A program made the position numbers and the translations under genes. Of a stretch of DNA of 64,000 nucleotides, positions 34,301 through 49,300 are shown in pieces. Position 1 is the stretch's first letter. Each line of letters opens with the position of its first letter. Below the pieces are notes generated by a model. The model made no database searches and was not told the origin of the DNA. It worked only from the letters and a program-made list of their open reading frames with translations. The DNA is from Owenia fusiformis (Eukaryota; Annelida; Polychaeta; Sabellida; Oweniidae), in assembly GCA_903813345.2 (NCBI GenBank), contig CAIIXF020000005.1, positions 25,547,375 through 25,611,374 of the forward strand, read 5' to 3'.

Positions 34301-37300
34301 TTCAAAATCATCTACATGTTCTCAGAAATTTAAATCTGACTTAAGATTTGACATTTGACCTTCAATGACCTTCTCAAGGTCAAAAAGGTCTTTTTTCACC
34401 TTGCTTCATTGCTTCACATTGACTAAATTTTTTTTCAAAATCATCTACATGTTCTCAGAAATTCAAATCTGACTTTAGATTTGACATTTAACCTTCAAAT
34501 CTGACTTTAGATTTGACATTTGACCTTCAATGACCTTCTCAAGGTCAAAAAAGGTCAAAAAGGTCTGTTTTCAACTTGCTTCAAATTGACTAAATTTTTT
34601 TTTCAAAATCATCTACGTGTTCTCAGAAATTCAAATCTGACTTAAGATTTGACATTTGACCTTCAATGACCTTCTCAAGGTAAAAAAAGGTCAAAAAGGT
34701 CTGTTTTCAACTTGCTTCAAATTGACTAAAAAAAATTTTCAAAATCATCTACGTGTTCTCAGAAATTCAAATCTGACTTGAGATTTGACCTAAGATTTGA
34801 CATTTGACCTTCAATGACCTTCTCAAAGTCAAAAAAGGTCAAAAAAAGGTCTTTTTTCAACTTGCTTCAAATTGACTAATTTTATTTTTCAAAATCATCT
34901 ACGTGTTCCCAGAAATTCAAATCTGACTTTAGATTTGACTTAAGATTTGACATTTGACCTTCAATGACCTTCTTAAAGTCAAAAAAGGTCAAAAAGGTCT
35001 TTTTTCAACTTGCTTCAAATTGACTAAATTTTTTTTTCAAAATCATCTACATGTTCTCAGAAATTCAAATCTGACTTTAGATTTGACATTTGACCTTCAA
35101 TGACCTTCTCAATGTCAAAAAAGGTCAAAAAGGTATTTTTTCAACTTGCTTCAAATTGACTAATTTTTTTTTTCAAAATCATCTACATGTTCTCAGAAAT
35201 TCAAATCTGACTTTGACAGGTTATGGACATGTTAACATAAAGTTGCATTGGTAAGATTTGTCGGTATCTGCCTCAGAGCAGTCCAGATTGCTCATTTAGA
35301 GTCTTTCAAAGTATTTTAAGTGCCCTACTATAATTGGAATACATACCTATCTAAATGGAACATATCTCCATTTAACTGGAACATATACCTATTTGCCGAA
35401 GTTTCTCTTCATAATATTTACTCATGTTTCACGAAATATCATGTTGTCCTTTTGGATAAAACATATATTCAACCCTCCTATATAAATCTCATACACGCTA
35501 TTAATATTTTGTGCTTGTGATCTTGTTTAGGTGCCTCCACCCTTACCACAGAGGAACTATGATTACGTCACTGAGATTGGGAGCAAACCAATCTGACTTT
35601 AGATTTGACATTTGACCTTCAAATATGACTTTAGATTTGACATTTGACCTTCAATGACCTTCTCAAGGTCAAAAAAGGTCAAAAAGGTCTGTTTTCAACT
35701 TGCTTCAAATTGACTAAATTTTTTTTTCAAAATCATCTACATGTTCTCAGAAATTTAAATCTGACTTAAGATTTGACATTTGACCTTCAATGACCTTCTC
35801 AAGGTCAAAAAGGTCTTTTTTCAACTTGCTTCACATTGACTAAATTTTTTTTCAAAATCATCTACATGTTCTCAGAAATTCAAATCTGACTTTAGATTTG
35901 ACATTTAACCTTCAAATCTGACTTTAGATTTGACATTTGACCTTCAATGACCTTCTCAAGGTCAAAAAAGGTCAAAAAGGTCTGTTTTCAACTTGCTTCA
36001 AATTGACTAAATTTTTTTTTCAAAATCATCTACATGTTCTCAGAAATTCAAATCTGACTTTAGATTTAACATTTGACCTTCAATGACCTTCTCAATGTCA
36101 AAAAAGGTCAAAAAGGTATTTTTTCATCTTGCTTCAAATTGACTAATTTTTTTTTTCAAAATCATCTACATGTTCTCAGAAATTCAAATCTGACTTTAGA
36201 TTTGACATTTGACCTTCAATGACCTTCTCAATGTCAAAAAAGGTCAAAAAGGTATTTTTTCATCTTGCTTCAAATTGACTAAATTTTTTTTTCAAAATCA
36301 TCTACATATTCTCAGAAATTTAAATATGACTTTAGATTTGACTTTAGATTTGACATTTGACCTTCTCAAGGTCAAAAAAGGTCAAAAAGGTCTTTTTTCA
36401 ACTTGCTTCAAATTGACTAATTTTTTTTTTCAAAATCATCTACATGTTCTCAGAAATTCAAATCTGACTTTAGATTTGACATTTGACCTTTAATGACCTT
36501 CTCAAGGTCAAAAAAGGTCAAAAAGGTCTGTTTTCAACTTGCTTCAAATTGACCAAATTTTTTTTTCAAAATCATCTACATCTTTTCAGAAGTTCAAATT
36601 TGACTTTACAAGTTCTCAGAAGTTCAAATCTGACTTTAGATTTGACCTTTGACCTTCAATGACCTTCTCAAGGTCAAAAAGGTCTTTTTTCAACTTGCTT
36701 CAAATTGACTAATTTTTTTTCAAAATCATCTACATGTTCTCAGAAGTTCTTCTTAAGGTCAAAAGGTATTTTCCAACTTGCTTTAAATTGACCAAATTGT
36801 TTTAGGTGGTGACATTTTGTCATGTTAATGCCTTGTTGTGCATGAATGTCACTGTATGGTCTCTAGGTGCCCAACCTTATGTTTCCAGTACATAACAGCC
36901 TGAATATATGTATAGTATATGCCTGATGATTCATTTCTAGTTGAGTTCATTGCCTTCATGATCATGAAGTAGGATGTAATTTTGTTTTGTACTTTGTTGT
37001 TTGCAGGATTATGCCTGAATTAAGGTACATTGCAGTTATACACTCCCAAAAGATGACTTCATGCATAGCTTTGGAGCAATGCTTGGGCATATGTCCAGAT
37101 TTAGGAAATAGAAATTACAGTCATGTCATACTTTTGAAAAATGTTTTTTTTATTTTGCTTAATATGAATATAATTTTGATTAATTTTTAATTAATGAATT
37201 ATGCTAAGAAATATGGCTCCCTTCTGAATATACATTTTGATTCTAATCAAAAATATGATTTCAGATATAACCTTTATTGTCTTCTATGGGAGTTTGAAAT

Positions 37301-40300
37301 GTGAAATCATGTCAGCTAGTTTATATTTGAATTAGCATTTTAGAATATTCTGCCTATATAGAATTAAGAGAGTAGATGAAGTTGAACTCTTGTGTCGAAA
37401 TGTCTAATGTTATTCACATATCCACTCTGATCCTGTTGATTGGTGAATTGTTCCATTGTAGCCTTTGCAGAAAGTTTCTTGTTTCATATTAAAGCTAGCT
37501 TCAGCGTACTCCCAGCCATAGAAAAACAATAGTTCAGTACCAGGCTCTAGATTTCGGACAGTACGGAAATACACCTGAAAGAACAATATGAGATATGACA
37601 TGGGGTGGGGGGGGGGGGGGGCGTGGGAGGGTCATTCACAGAAACCTTTGCAAAGTTAACTATTATGTCATTGTATCCATGGTTACAACAAATAATTTAT
37701 GAATTCTTGACTTCATGAAGTTTCTGATGCTGACAGTTTGATAAATTGTTTTCAAGATTATATTTTAAGGATTTCTTAGGTTCATAGATGGTACTGCCTT
37801 ATGGTAAAATGGATGAACATGATCAAAAATACTCCTTCAGTCGCACATTGGTTTAACAGAATGACTCTTGGAAAAAACTTAAATTGAACTTCAATTTAGA
37901 TTTAGCTTGAGCCCTGACGTTCATGTTTATTATTTTTAAGTTTCTTATTAAAGTACAGAAATCACTGGTTCTAGTAAACATTTCAATAAGGAAGGTTAAC
38001 ATACATTTTCTTTACATTGGAATGCCTCCACATTTAATTCCATGAAGTCTCTGGGGCAGTTCATGAATCTTGTCCAATTTGACGTATCAAGAGACCCTCC
38101 ATCACGAAAAAACAAAATTTTCCAATTTTTGTAGACCTGAAATATTATTTAATAATAACAAGTTTATTGTTAATGAATTAAGAATGTTTTGTAAGAGTAC
38201 ACATTATGAATATAATTCAAAGCCCATATGACATTGAAGTATTCTGTCTGAAACTCTGTTTAAAAGGCAGAATCAGATCTATAGGGGGTGAATAAGTTGC
38301 AAGCAACATGTACAATTGCCCTACATCCATTCCTTATAATCTCAAATATAATATCTCCCAAAATATCTACGATATGTTATAAATTTGTGAATTTATTAAG
38401 GATTTAAGTGCAAAAATGGGGGAAAAATGTTTAAATTCTCCCAAATAATAAAAATGGTAACCATAAGAATAGAACAAATTACATTATTGTAAAAATCTTT
38501 AGTTTTCTTGGAGTAATGTATATGTTTTTTGATTTTGGAAAATAAACATGATAAGGAATGATATGAGGCAATTTTTTTTTAAATTGAAAAATTAACCATT
38601 GTTGTTCCTTTCTTTTCATTGGTTAAACGATCTTTTTGAAATCTTTGTTATACTTACATTGAAAACATATTCTCCATCATTGTACCCGTCATCAATATCA
38701 TAGATGACAACGCCTTCATATGGGCCAAAATATGTTCCTAGAGGGATGAAAACATCAGTGAAAACTCCACTCCCTGCATTTGGAATAGTTGATTTAGATA
38801 ATCTTAACCCACGGGGAAGTGTCTTATATGCCCTGTCATTGGTGTTCCAACCTACAGGGACGTCTACTATGACATCATCATTTTCTGTGAAGCACCAGAG
38901 TTCATCTTCGTGCCATCTACCTGTGTTTATTCTTTTAAGAGTAGATGAATCGTACTGTTGTTCAAATGGCTGCTTTTGTTCATTTTGTGCTTGGACATTC
39001 TCAAAATTATCCGCAGTTGCTTGCATATGGAGATTCTGTTTGTCAATTTTTCTGTTCAATATCTCCATCATGTGTGTTAAATCTGACAGTGTTGAATTCA
39101 TACTGTTTATTGTAGATTTAATTTGTTGGATATCGCTTTCAATTGTTGTACTTAGGATCTGCTCACCAGGCAATGTGGTTGCTGTGTCATGAACAACTGG
39201 AAGAAATATCAGACATTCTACTACAATATCTCCTGTTGTCTCCTTTTTACAATAGAAATCACTGATTTGGATTATTAAGTAACTTTGAAAGTGAAATAGA
39301 CATGTATCAGATAGTTATCTAAAACATTTCTCATTTTCAATGGAATTTTACCATTTAGCTAGTATGATTTGAGTGACATCTTTCTATATGATACTAAGTA
39401 GAATAGTATTTTCATTTAGGCTGCATCGTCTTAAAATTTTGTTTAATAGTTTTGAAAAATTTCAGAGGGAGGGGGCTTAAAAATTTTACTCTTTAATCTT
39501 TATATTCCTCCCCCCTCAACATACTGTCCATTGTGGATTGCATTCATTATACATGTGATTCATAAAGATTGGATGGGTAATCCAATCTCAAGTATGACTA
39601 TGTGTAACAAGTTTTAAAAATGTTCTGCTCTCTCATGTTGTGATTGGGCACAATTTTCTGGATGGACAGATTTGATGTGAGAACTATTGAAAAAAACATT
39701 GATTCATTATCGATGATTTCAACATTATTGTTTCATTATTATTGAAATATAGTCAGTGTAATGTAAAATGGTACAGATATCCTTTTTGAACATGAAGTAA
39801 GTTCTCCTTATGAGCCTCATTCAGTGCACCAGGTATGCATTTTTATCATACAGTATGACATTCCACCTTGATTTAAGGGATATCTTCCTTTGTAAAGCTG
39901 ATGATTTGATGCACTTTACATGTATTTCATAAAGGTTTTGATATAATGTAAGAAGTAATTTATTTTTATAATTTTTTGGTGAAGGGGAGCGGAAAAGAAG
40001 TTGACAACTTTTTAAGGAAAGAAAAATTAACAAAGAGAAAGATCACATTAGTGAGTTTATGAGAAAGTGTCTTTAACAAGAATAAAACTAGATCATTTTT
40101 CAGGTTTTATTAATCATGACATCTGCTAAAAATTGATTTTAATTTCTGACTGTGAGAATACCTTTACACAATACAGTTGCAATTAAGTATTTTAAATGAA
40201 CTTTGAATTCACAAGGAAGTAGATAAAGACAGATGCATTGTATAAGTACATTACATTTGTATAGATTATTATATGAGATTCTCCAGATGCAGAAAAATGA

Positions 40301-43300
40301 TATAAAAGATTTAGTTTTTGAACCTTTAAGTTATTTTTCTGATCTTTATAAAAGACTGGGTGTTCCCCTTGTTTTTGCCTTGTATGAGTATATTTTGCTA
40401 AACGTAAATATGCCAATCGAGTTTCCAATTTGCTGAAATTTGACATTTCTTATTTATACTTGAATGAATAAATAACAATATAGTACTGACTTTAAAAAAC
40501 TATCAAAATAATTATGATAGTCTCACAGTTTCTGAATATTTTATCTCTATGGAAACTATTAAAAAACAATTGTTCAAAAGAATAAAGCTGGAGTTCCCCT
40601 TAAAGGTTTTCAAATCTATTTTTCACATTTAATAGCAGGTTTCGAAACCATAATTTATACATAATAGACTAAGAACCTAAATTATATGAATCATAGAAAG
40701 AAAAAGAAATAATCATGAATAAAATGATAATTACTTACCTAAAAGTGAAAAAATGTTCACCAGAACAAGATTCCAACGTTTCATCTTAGTATTGAATATA
40801 TAGTTAAGAACAAATTGAAATATACCCATTCAACTAAGAAATTATGAATGGTTTATTTGTATTTTATCTCTTTTTCTTCTTTATATATAATTTCACTTTT
40901 CCATAAACTAATTCAATTATCTGTATGTTAAAAGCTGCAGTCCACTTGTTACACGTCATAGGCTTTCTTTACTTTAAGAGACAATATTTAATTTTGCAGA
41001 TATAGTTTCTCAATAGATTTCCAAAGAGGTATTGACCTTAATCATCTGCCATTATTGATTGCCAAACTGAAAAAAGCCAATTGATGAAGATGCAAGGATT
41101 TGTTGAGATACACTTATGCATAAAGAACTGTCCATAAAAAACTGTCCTTATGAATGAATATATGAGTTGAGTAATCATTTCATATGAACCAACATATTTT
41201 GAATATCTGATCATCCATCTGTCCATGATGTTAATAGAAATACATGTATAATTGCTACCTGTTTATATATATAATCAAGCAATTAAAGACTGATACTTAA
41301 TTACAAAATATTTGAGTGTTAATTCGATGACCTGACGATGTACCTGACACTTATTTTATCAGTGATGTGAGATATTCAATTTCACTAAGCAGGTTGGTGT
41401 TGAGGCATAACAATCCATGGCAAATCATTCTGTAAATTCACGTAAAGTTTTTCACCATTTTGAGCACTTTCAAGTGATTTTACGCCAAAATTCTGGAATT
41501 TATTTTAAACTGACCTTCACCCCTTAAGCAAAAGCTGGCTGCAGGCCTGCTACAGTATCAGGATCATAATGTTGCATCTACAGATTTAATTCTATTCCAT
41601 CTCAAGAGCTACATAAGAGAGGGACACTGGTAAATCAGAATGTATATTTCTCATTTTAATGACTAAGATATCAAAAATTATTTTTTCACATTCTTCCTAA
41701 ACAAGAAGTACAGTATCAGCAGTATTTGCATTATAAGCTGATTCAAATATGAAGGCCCCAGTTGTATTTTTATTTTGCCAAAATGTATATGCTTTATTAT
41801 TTTTTGTAAAGATTTTGTGCTTAGGGGATCTGGAATTACCATTTTATTCAACTTAACAGCCTTCAAAATATTAAAGTACATACATTATACACATAATGCT
41901 ATTGTATTAAAGGCTTCTTGTGAAAAAGTGAATCTTTTTAAATTCCATTGATGATAATCTATTGGAAGCAGATAATAACAGATGCTCAAGGACTTTCTTT
42001 TGGAAAATCCAATATTATAGGTCAGGATTGTGCATTAGAATTTACAGTCATAATTGTCAGATTTTTGAAGGGGTTGCCAGAGTGGGTTGTTGGACTGCAA
42101 CTACAAGATACCCTCCTCCATTCAGAAATTGTTGATGGGTTTAGGGTCAATCACAGGGGGTGCATAGGAGGTAGAGTTAAAAGGGGTGCCATTTCCAGAA
42201 AATCTTAATGTAATTGATATATTTAGTGCTGACATTTTGTTCATTCTGCACAAATTATGATTTTCCTACAGTATACTGTCATGTATTGGGACTAAAAGTG
42301 CAGTTTGAAAATATGTATGTTGTAGAGATATTTATTCATAAAAAAGCATGCAGAACACATAGGGGACTATACTAGGGGTCCTCCTTTAAATTCGAAATTT
42401 TGGGTTTTCGTCATGGGTTATTTTGACCATGGGGCTATTTTGACTTTGGTGTATAATTTCAATCTAAGCATGGGCTAGATCTTAATCCAAGATGGCAAAC
42501 CTGGAAATTTAAATAATCGGCCATGGTCAAAATAACCCGATGGCCGAAGTAGCCCCTTTGACGAGGTAACCCCATTCATCGAAGTTTGATGGAATCCCCC
42601 TATTCATACACACAGTTAATATATACACAGTGTATAATTCCATTGTACAGTCATTAAATCCATTAATTTTTTAAGAGTTGATCTTTTTCTTAGGTTAAGT
42701 ATACACACTCTGTTATTCAGTACGATCTGTATAATAGCTACAGAAAGGGACTTCTTGTGATGTCATGAACAAAATATGACAGTTCTTTTCTCTGTATTCA
42801 TGATATGTGATAGTACATGGTAGGACAGGGCTTGGACATTACCAATGAAGTTTACATTCTTTTAATATTGTTACTGTCTCCAATTTTTGTGGACACTGTT
42901 CAGCAGTTGATATTCGGTGGTTGTTACAAATGACAGGTGGAAACAATTTACATTTTAATGCCTTTCAATGTTTTTGCATGTCATCGATCAGTTCTTAACA
43001 AATTCCAAGTAAATGTGTCTAGGTTGGACATTACCTATTAGCCTATATGAAGTTTACATTTTCAATGTTTGTGCAATGTGCATGTCATCGATCAGTTCTT
43101 CACACATTCCATCTAAATGTCTAGGTTGGACATAACCTATGAAGTTTACATTTTCAGTGTTTGTGGATGTCATCGATCAGTTCTTCACACATTCCAACTG
43201 AATTTGACTAGCTTGGACATTACCTATGAAGTTTACATATTCAATGTTTGTGCAATGTGCATGTCATTGAACAGTTCTTCACCCATTCCAACTGAATGTG

Positions 43301-46300
43301 ACTAGCTTGGACATTACCTATGATGTTTACATTTTCAATGTTGTGCACATCATCGAACAGTTCTTCACATATTCCAACTAAATGTCTAGGTTGGACATAA
43401 TCTATGAAGTTTACATTTTCAGTTTGTGCATGTCATCTATCAGTTCTTCACATATTCCAACTGAATGTGACTCGCGTGTCTTCATTTTTATTGACATATC
43501 CACTCTGATGCAATTGATTGGTGAAATGTTCCATTGAAACCTTTACAAAAAAATTCCTGTTCCATATTCAGGGTATCTCTGGCATAATTCCATCCATAGA
43601 AAAAGAAGAGTTCACTACCTGGCTTTATATCCTGGATAGTTCTGAAATATACCTGAAAACAGAATTTGAGTAATCCAATTATCACAAGTTTGAAATAATT
43701 ATTTTTAGTAAGATATATTTATTTCATTATTTAATGATATAATGTAGATCCCTTCAATCGGCCAAGGCATTATAAAAAGGGTACAGGAAATACAACATAA
43801 ATTTGAAATAATCATTGTACTGTATTCAAATCAAGTCACGAGATATATTATTCATGTTCTAGGAAATATACAGTCAACAAACCAAATTATATTTCGCTTC
43901 ATTTGAGTCTACCCGCTATGGCTCAGTGGCAGAGTCAAGGTTACCAATATCGCTTTGCCCCGAGTTCGTTTCTCAGTTTAGACAAGCTTGTTTGTGCATT
44001 ATGTAATTCTAGGTCTCTGACTGTGTGGTTCACGAATTGTATAAAAGGCTGTAATAAGTACTTGTATGTCTTTGCACCCTTTGTACCTGTGCACACAAAA
44101 GAACACAGGGCTCCTCCAAGGAGGAGTTTCTGACTCTGTCTTGAGTGTACATACGTGAAATATGGAATGTGCCTTAGAACTTTGGGAGGGACTAAACCAT
44201 TTTATAAAAGAAATCTGGAACTAAGGCCAGCTTTGAAATACTGGACCTTTGTTGCTAATTCTATCTCTTTTAAATTACTTGCAAAAGGTAAATTTTGTTT
44301 TGCTTTGAATGGAACAAGTTTGAAGAAAAACGGTGCAGTATGAGACTCGCAATCCTTGATTTTCAAACATCTGGTACGTCAAAAATTTAAATTAACGGTC
44401 AAAGTTAGTACCACATGAGTCACCAACGAAGAAGCTTTCCATCATTCTTCAAGATATTATGATCACCACAAGAAATGTCAAAGTAGGGCTAGTCTCTGGA
44501 ATGGGAGTGTTGGTTAACCATAAAAGATCTTTAACCAGCGAGAGGTCAGTCACAAGCCTGACGACAGAGACAACCAAACTAACACTACCCAAAGCTCCAT
44601 CCCCCTCATCAACTCACAAACAGTCCTATAGATGTAGCAAAGCACTTGATTGATGTTTTAAAAAAAAGAATGAAAAACTAGAAAAATTAATTATGATTAA
44701 AAAATTCTATTCATAGCAAATGATTTAACCTCCAAATTTGAAGAAATCAAAACTAAACATACATGCTCTCTGCATTGCACTGCCTCCGCATTCAACTCCA
44801 TGAAATCTCGCCCACAGTTTAAGAACCTCGTCCAGTTAGACATATCTAGAGGACCTGCATCTCGATAAAATATTATTCTTCCATGTTTATAGATCTGAAA
44901 TCAAAATTCAAAAATATTCAAAACATTTTCTTATATGTATAAGTGATTTGTCTCCCTGTTCAAGGTAGCCCTCACTGCTCAAGATAATTTCCCTGTTCAA
45001 GGTAGCCCTTACTGTTCAAGATATTCCTTACTGTTCAAGATGATTTCCCTGTTCAAGGAAGCCCTCACTGCTCATTATAATATCCCTGTTCAAGGTAGCC
45101 CTAACTGCTCAAGATAATTTCCCTGTTCAAGGAAGCCCTTACTGCTCAAGATAGTTTCCCTTTTCAAGGAAGCACTCACTGTTCAAGATAATTCCCCTGT
45201 TCAAGGAAGCCCTCACTGCTCAAGATAGTTTCCCTGTTCAAGGTAACCCTCAGTGCTCAAGATAGTTTCCCTGTTCAAGGTAGCCCTCACTGCTCAAGAT
45301 AATGTCCCTGTTCAAGGTAGCCCTCACTGCTCAAGATAGTTTCCCTTTTCAAGGAAGCACTCACTGCTCAAGATAGTTTCCCTGTTCAAGGTAGCCCTCA
45401 CTGCTCAAGATAGTTTCCCTGTTCAAGGTAGCCCTCACTGCTCAAGATAATATCCCTATTCAAGGAAGCCCTCACTGCTCAAGATAGTTTCCCTGTTCAA
45501 GGAAGCCCTCACTGCTCAAGATAATTTCCCTATTCAAGGTAGCCCTCAATGTTGAAGACAACCCCCCTGTTCAAGGTAGCCCTCACTGCTCAAGATAGTT
45601 TCCCTGTTCAAGGAAGCACTCACTACACTCTAAAAAAATATTACTTGACAGCTAGCTGAAGCAATTTGATTGATTACTAAGTAATTTATAAATTACTTAT
45701 GTCACCTAAAATGTAATCATATTACTTAGTAATTGTTTATTTGTGTGAATTACTTACTTTAGTAATTGTAATACTTTATTTGTAAATAAATTGTTTCTGT
45801 TTCTGTTTTATTTGCATATAAAAGTAATAATATTACTAGGTAATTTTATTCCCCATTTGCATTTTAACATTTCATTAATAGTAATTAATTAATAGTAGTA
45901 ACTAGCAATGTAAATGAATTACTATGTTTAATAGCATTTAATTGAAAATACATTATTGAGTAATTCTTTTTACATTCAAATTACTATATTGAAATATTAT
46001 AATACTAGCAATGTAAATAAATGGTACAAAATAAATGTTTAATTGCACTAAATTCGAAATACATTACTGAGTAATATTTTTAATATTTCACCTGAAACAT
46101 CTCAGGGCTGAGAAGAAATGACATGTCATGGTTTATCATGATGGCTTTCTTCGAGAATACATAATGCGGGCCCGTGAATGCGGGGTGCCACATTGATTGC
46201 AACACACCTTGCAACAATGTCTTATGAGGGTAATTTCTTATATTGAGAAGTTTATCATCTATTGAAATTAAATACTTAGAAATATGATAATACCAGCAAT

Positions 46301-49300
46301 GTAAAGGAATTGCATTAAATTGGAAATATGTTACTGAGTAATCTTTTGATATTTGAATCACTATATAGCAATAGCAATGTTAATGAATTAATATGTTTAA
46401 CTGCAATAAAATGATAAGATTATACTGAGTAATTCTAATACTTAGTATTCTAAATTTTTAAAATAGTAATTAAATTAATTAATGTAGTTTGATATCATGT
46501 TTTTTAATATTTTTAAAATCAAGATTTAATTCTTTATTAAAAGAAACTGTAACAAAAATCATAAAATGATAAATTTGCAAAGAATTATGTCAATTTTATG
46601 TGAAGCTGATTAACATACGATTAATTAATGCTAACTCTATTTGATATTAACCTAATAAGACAAACTCCATTTTGTGGTATTCAGTTAACTATTAGGTCTG
46701 GTCCCCAAAGGTAAGGTTATAATTTGTTCAAAGTGCTAATCATGGACACATGTGGAAAATTGAGAACAAAGGAATTCTCTTGATAATATGTAAATAAATC
46801 TTCCCAAGTTAAAAAAATAATAAAAGTCTTGAACAAATTATTCACTTTTTAATTAGGTAATTTCAATACTTAAGTAATATAAGTACTTAGTAATTTTATC
46901 CTCAAATATAAAATACCCTTTGGAACAAAACAATTACTTATAGAATAGAGTAAAATAATTACTTAATAATTATAATTATTTATAATACAAGTAATTTTTT
47001 AATTACTCAATATAGTAATTCAGTCAAAATAATACTATGCTAGTAATATAATTACAAAAATGAAAACCCCTTTGGGACAAAAACAATTACCTGTCCTAGT
47101 AATTAAATTACTTGTGAATACAAAGATAATACAAACTTAAGTAATTATTCCCTGTTCAAGGAAGCCCTCACTGCTCAAGACAGTTTCCCTGTTCAAGGAA
47201 GCACTCACTGTTCATGATAATATCCCTGTTCAAGGTAGCCGTCACTGCTCAAAATAATTTCCCTGTTCAAGGTAGCCCTCACTGCTCAAGATAATTTCCC
47301 TGTTCAAGGTAGCCCTCACTGCTCAAGATAATATCCCTATTCAAGGAAGCCCTCACTGCTCAAGATAGTTTCCCTGTTCAAGGAAGCACTCACTGTTCAA
47401 GATAATTCCCCTGTTCAAGGAAGCACTCACTGTTCAAGATAATTCCCCTGTTCAAGGAAGCCCTCACTGCTCAAGATAATTTCCCTATTGAAGGAAGCAC
47501 TCACTATTCAAGATAATTTCCCTGTTCAAGGTAGCCCTCACTCTTCAAGATATATCCCTGTTCAAGTTATAGTCTGACTGGTAAACTTACATTGAAAGCA
47601 TATTCTCCATCATTATAGTTGTTGGCCCACCTGTATATGATATCACCATCATATGGACCAAAATAGACCCCTGCTGGAATGAAAACATCAGTGAAGACTC
47701 CACTCCCTGCATTTGGAATAGTTGATTTAGATAATCTTAACCCAGGAGGAAATGTCTTATATGCCCTGTCAGGTGTGTTCCAACCTACAGGGTTGTCCAT
47801 TATGACATCATCGTTCTTTGTGTAGCACCATAATTCATCTTCATCCCAACCACCCCTTTTGATCCTATGTCTGGTTTTTTCATCATATTTTTGCTCAAAC
47901 GGCTTTTTATATGGCTGTTCTTGATGCTCCCATTGTTCTTTTTGCTTTGTTTTATCTAAACTGTCTCTAAGTGCTCGGACTTCAATGTTCTGTAGATCCA
48001 GTTTTCTATTTAAAATTCTTAACATGTGTGTTAAATCTGACAGAGTTGAATTCATAATATTTATTGTAGATTTCATTTGTTGAATATCAGTTTCTAGTGT
48101 CGTTTTTACGTAATGTTCATCAGGTATTGTATGCTGAGCAAATGTTGTTCTATCACTCACAGCTGAAAAACATAGTTGTTGTTACTATTTTGTTAGACCA
48201 AAAGTTTGTTTTACTAAATTTGTATTACTAGTTTATTGAACCAAAACCACAGATATCCATATAACACATGTGCTTCATTATTGTGATGTTGTAAATGGCA
48301 GATAACTGTCAAACATATGTATATTTATTTATTTATTTCGAATAATTATAGGATATCCTATGATTTTGAGGAATATCACTTTTATCTACGAGGTGATATT
48401 GATATCTGCACGAGAGAGCGAAGCGAACGAGTGCATATATCAATATCACCGAGTAGATTAAAATGATATTCTAAAAAAATCATAGGATGTTCTTATTATC
48501 CTACACTTACAAGGAGAGTACTAAATGTATAATATCATTGCAAAATGAATTCCATGCCAAATAGAGTCAATTTGGCGGGAAATCAACAAGCGGAGTATAT
48601 CGTCACAATATCCTCCGCATATTGGGTTTTCCGGAGTATATCGTCACGATATCCTCTGCCCGGAGTATATCGTCACGATATCCTCCGGATATTCATTTTG
48701 CCAATAAATATCAAATTTATTTTTTAATGTTATTATACATTTAGTACACTAAGTGTAGGATAATATCTTTGTGTCTACATTGAGTCAATCTAAATCATGC
48801 ATACATGTACATGATAATGTGGTGATATGGAACAACCCTTATATTTCTGAACTTTGTAAAAAATATGTGTATAATAGGTAGGATACCTCGAATATGTTGA
48901 TATACCTTTAACAGGCTGGTGTAATATATCTCTAATTTACTTCCTGCGAAAGCTATGTGGATTTTGATATAATAGCTTTCCCTCGGCGCGCTGGACAGCT
49001 GAATAATAGTGACCTTTAAAACATGAATAATGAGATCCACAGCTTACTTTTCGTCTCTAACTGCGTCTTACATCAGTATCATCAATCCGTGCAAGTTTTG
49101 AAGCGCTGAAATACTTCTTTTTCGATCAAGACTTGTAAATTGTTCATCGAGTGAATGTTTTTCGACCCATTTCCAATATGGTGGTTTGCTAGGAGGGAGA
49201 TACGCAATGAACGAAATGAATTTTGAGAATGAGTTCGGACAATTTCCGTAGATTTACAAAAATGTCAGAGTAGAAAACATTATATTGGAATTTGGCAGAA

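Noticed and set aside
38704-39192. Plus-strand 162-codon frame
   Set aside because: It is the antisense shadow of exon 2 of PR/SET gene A.
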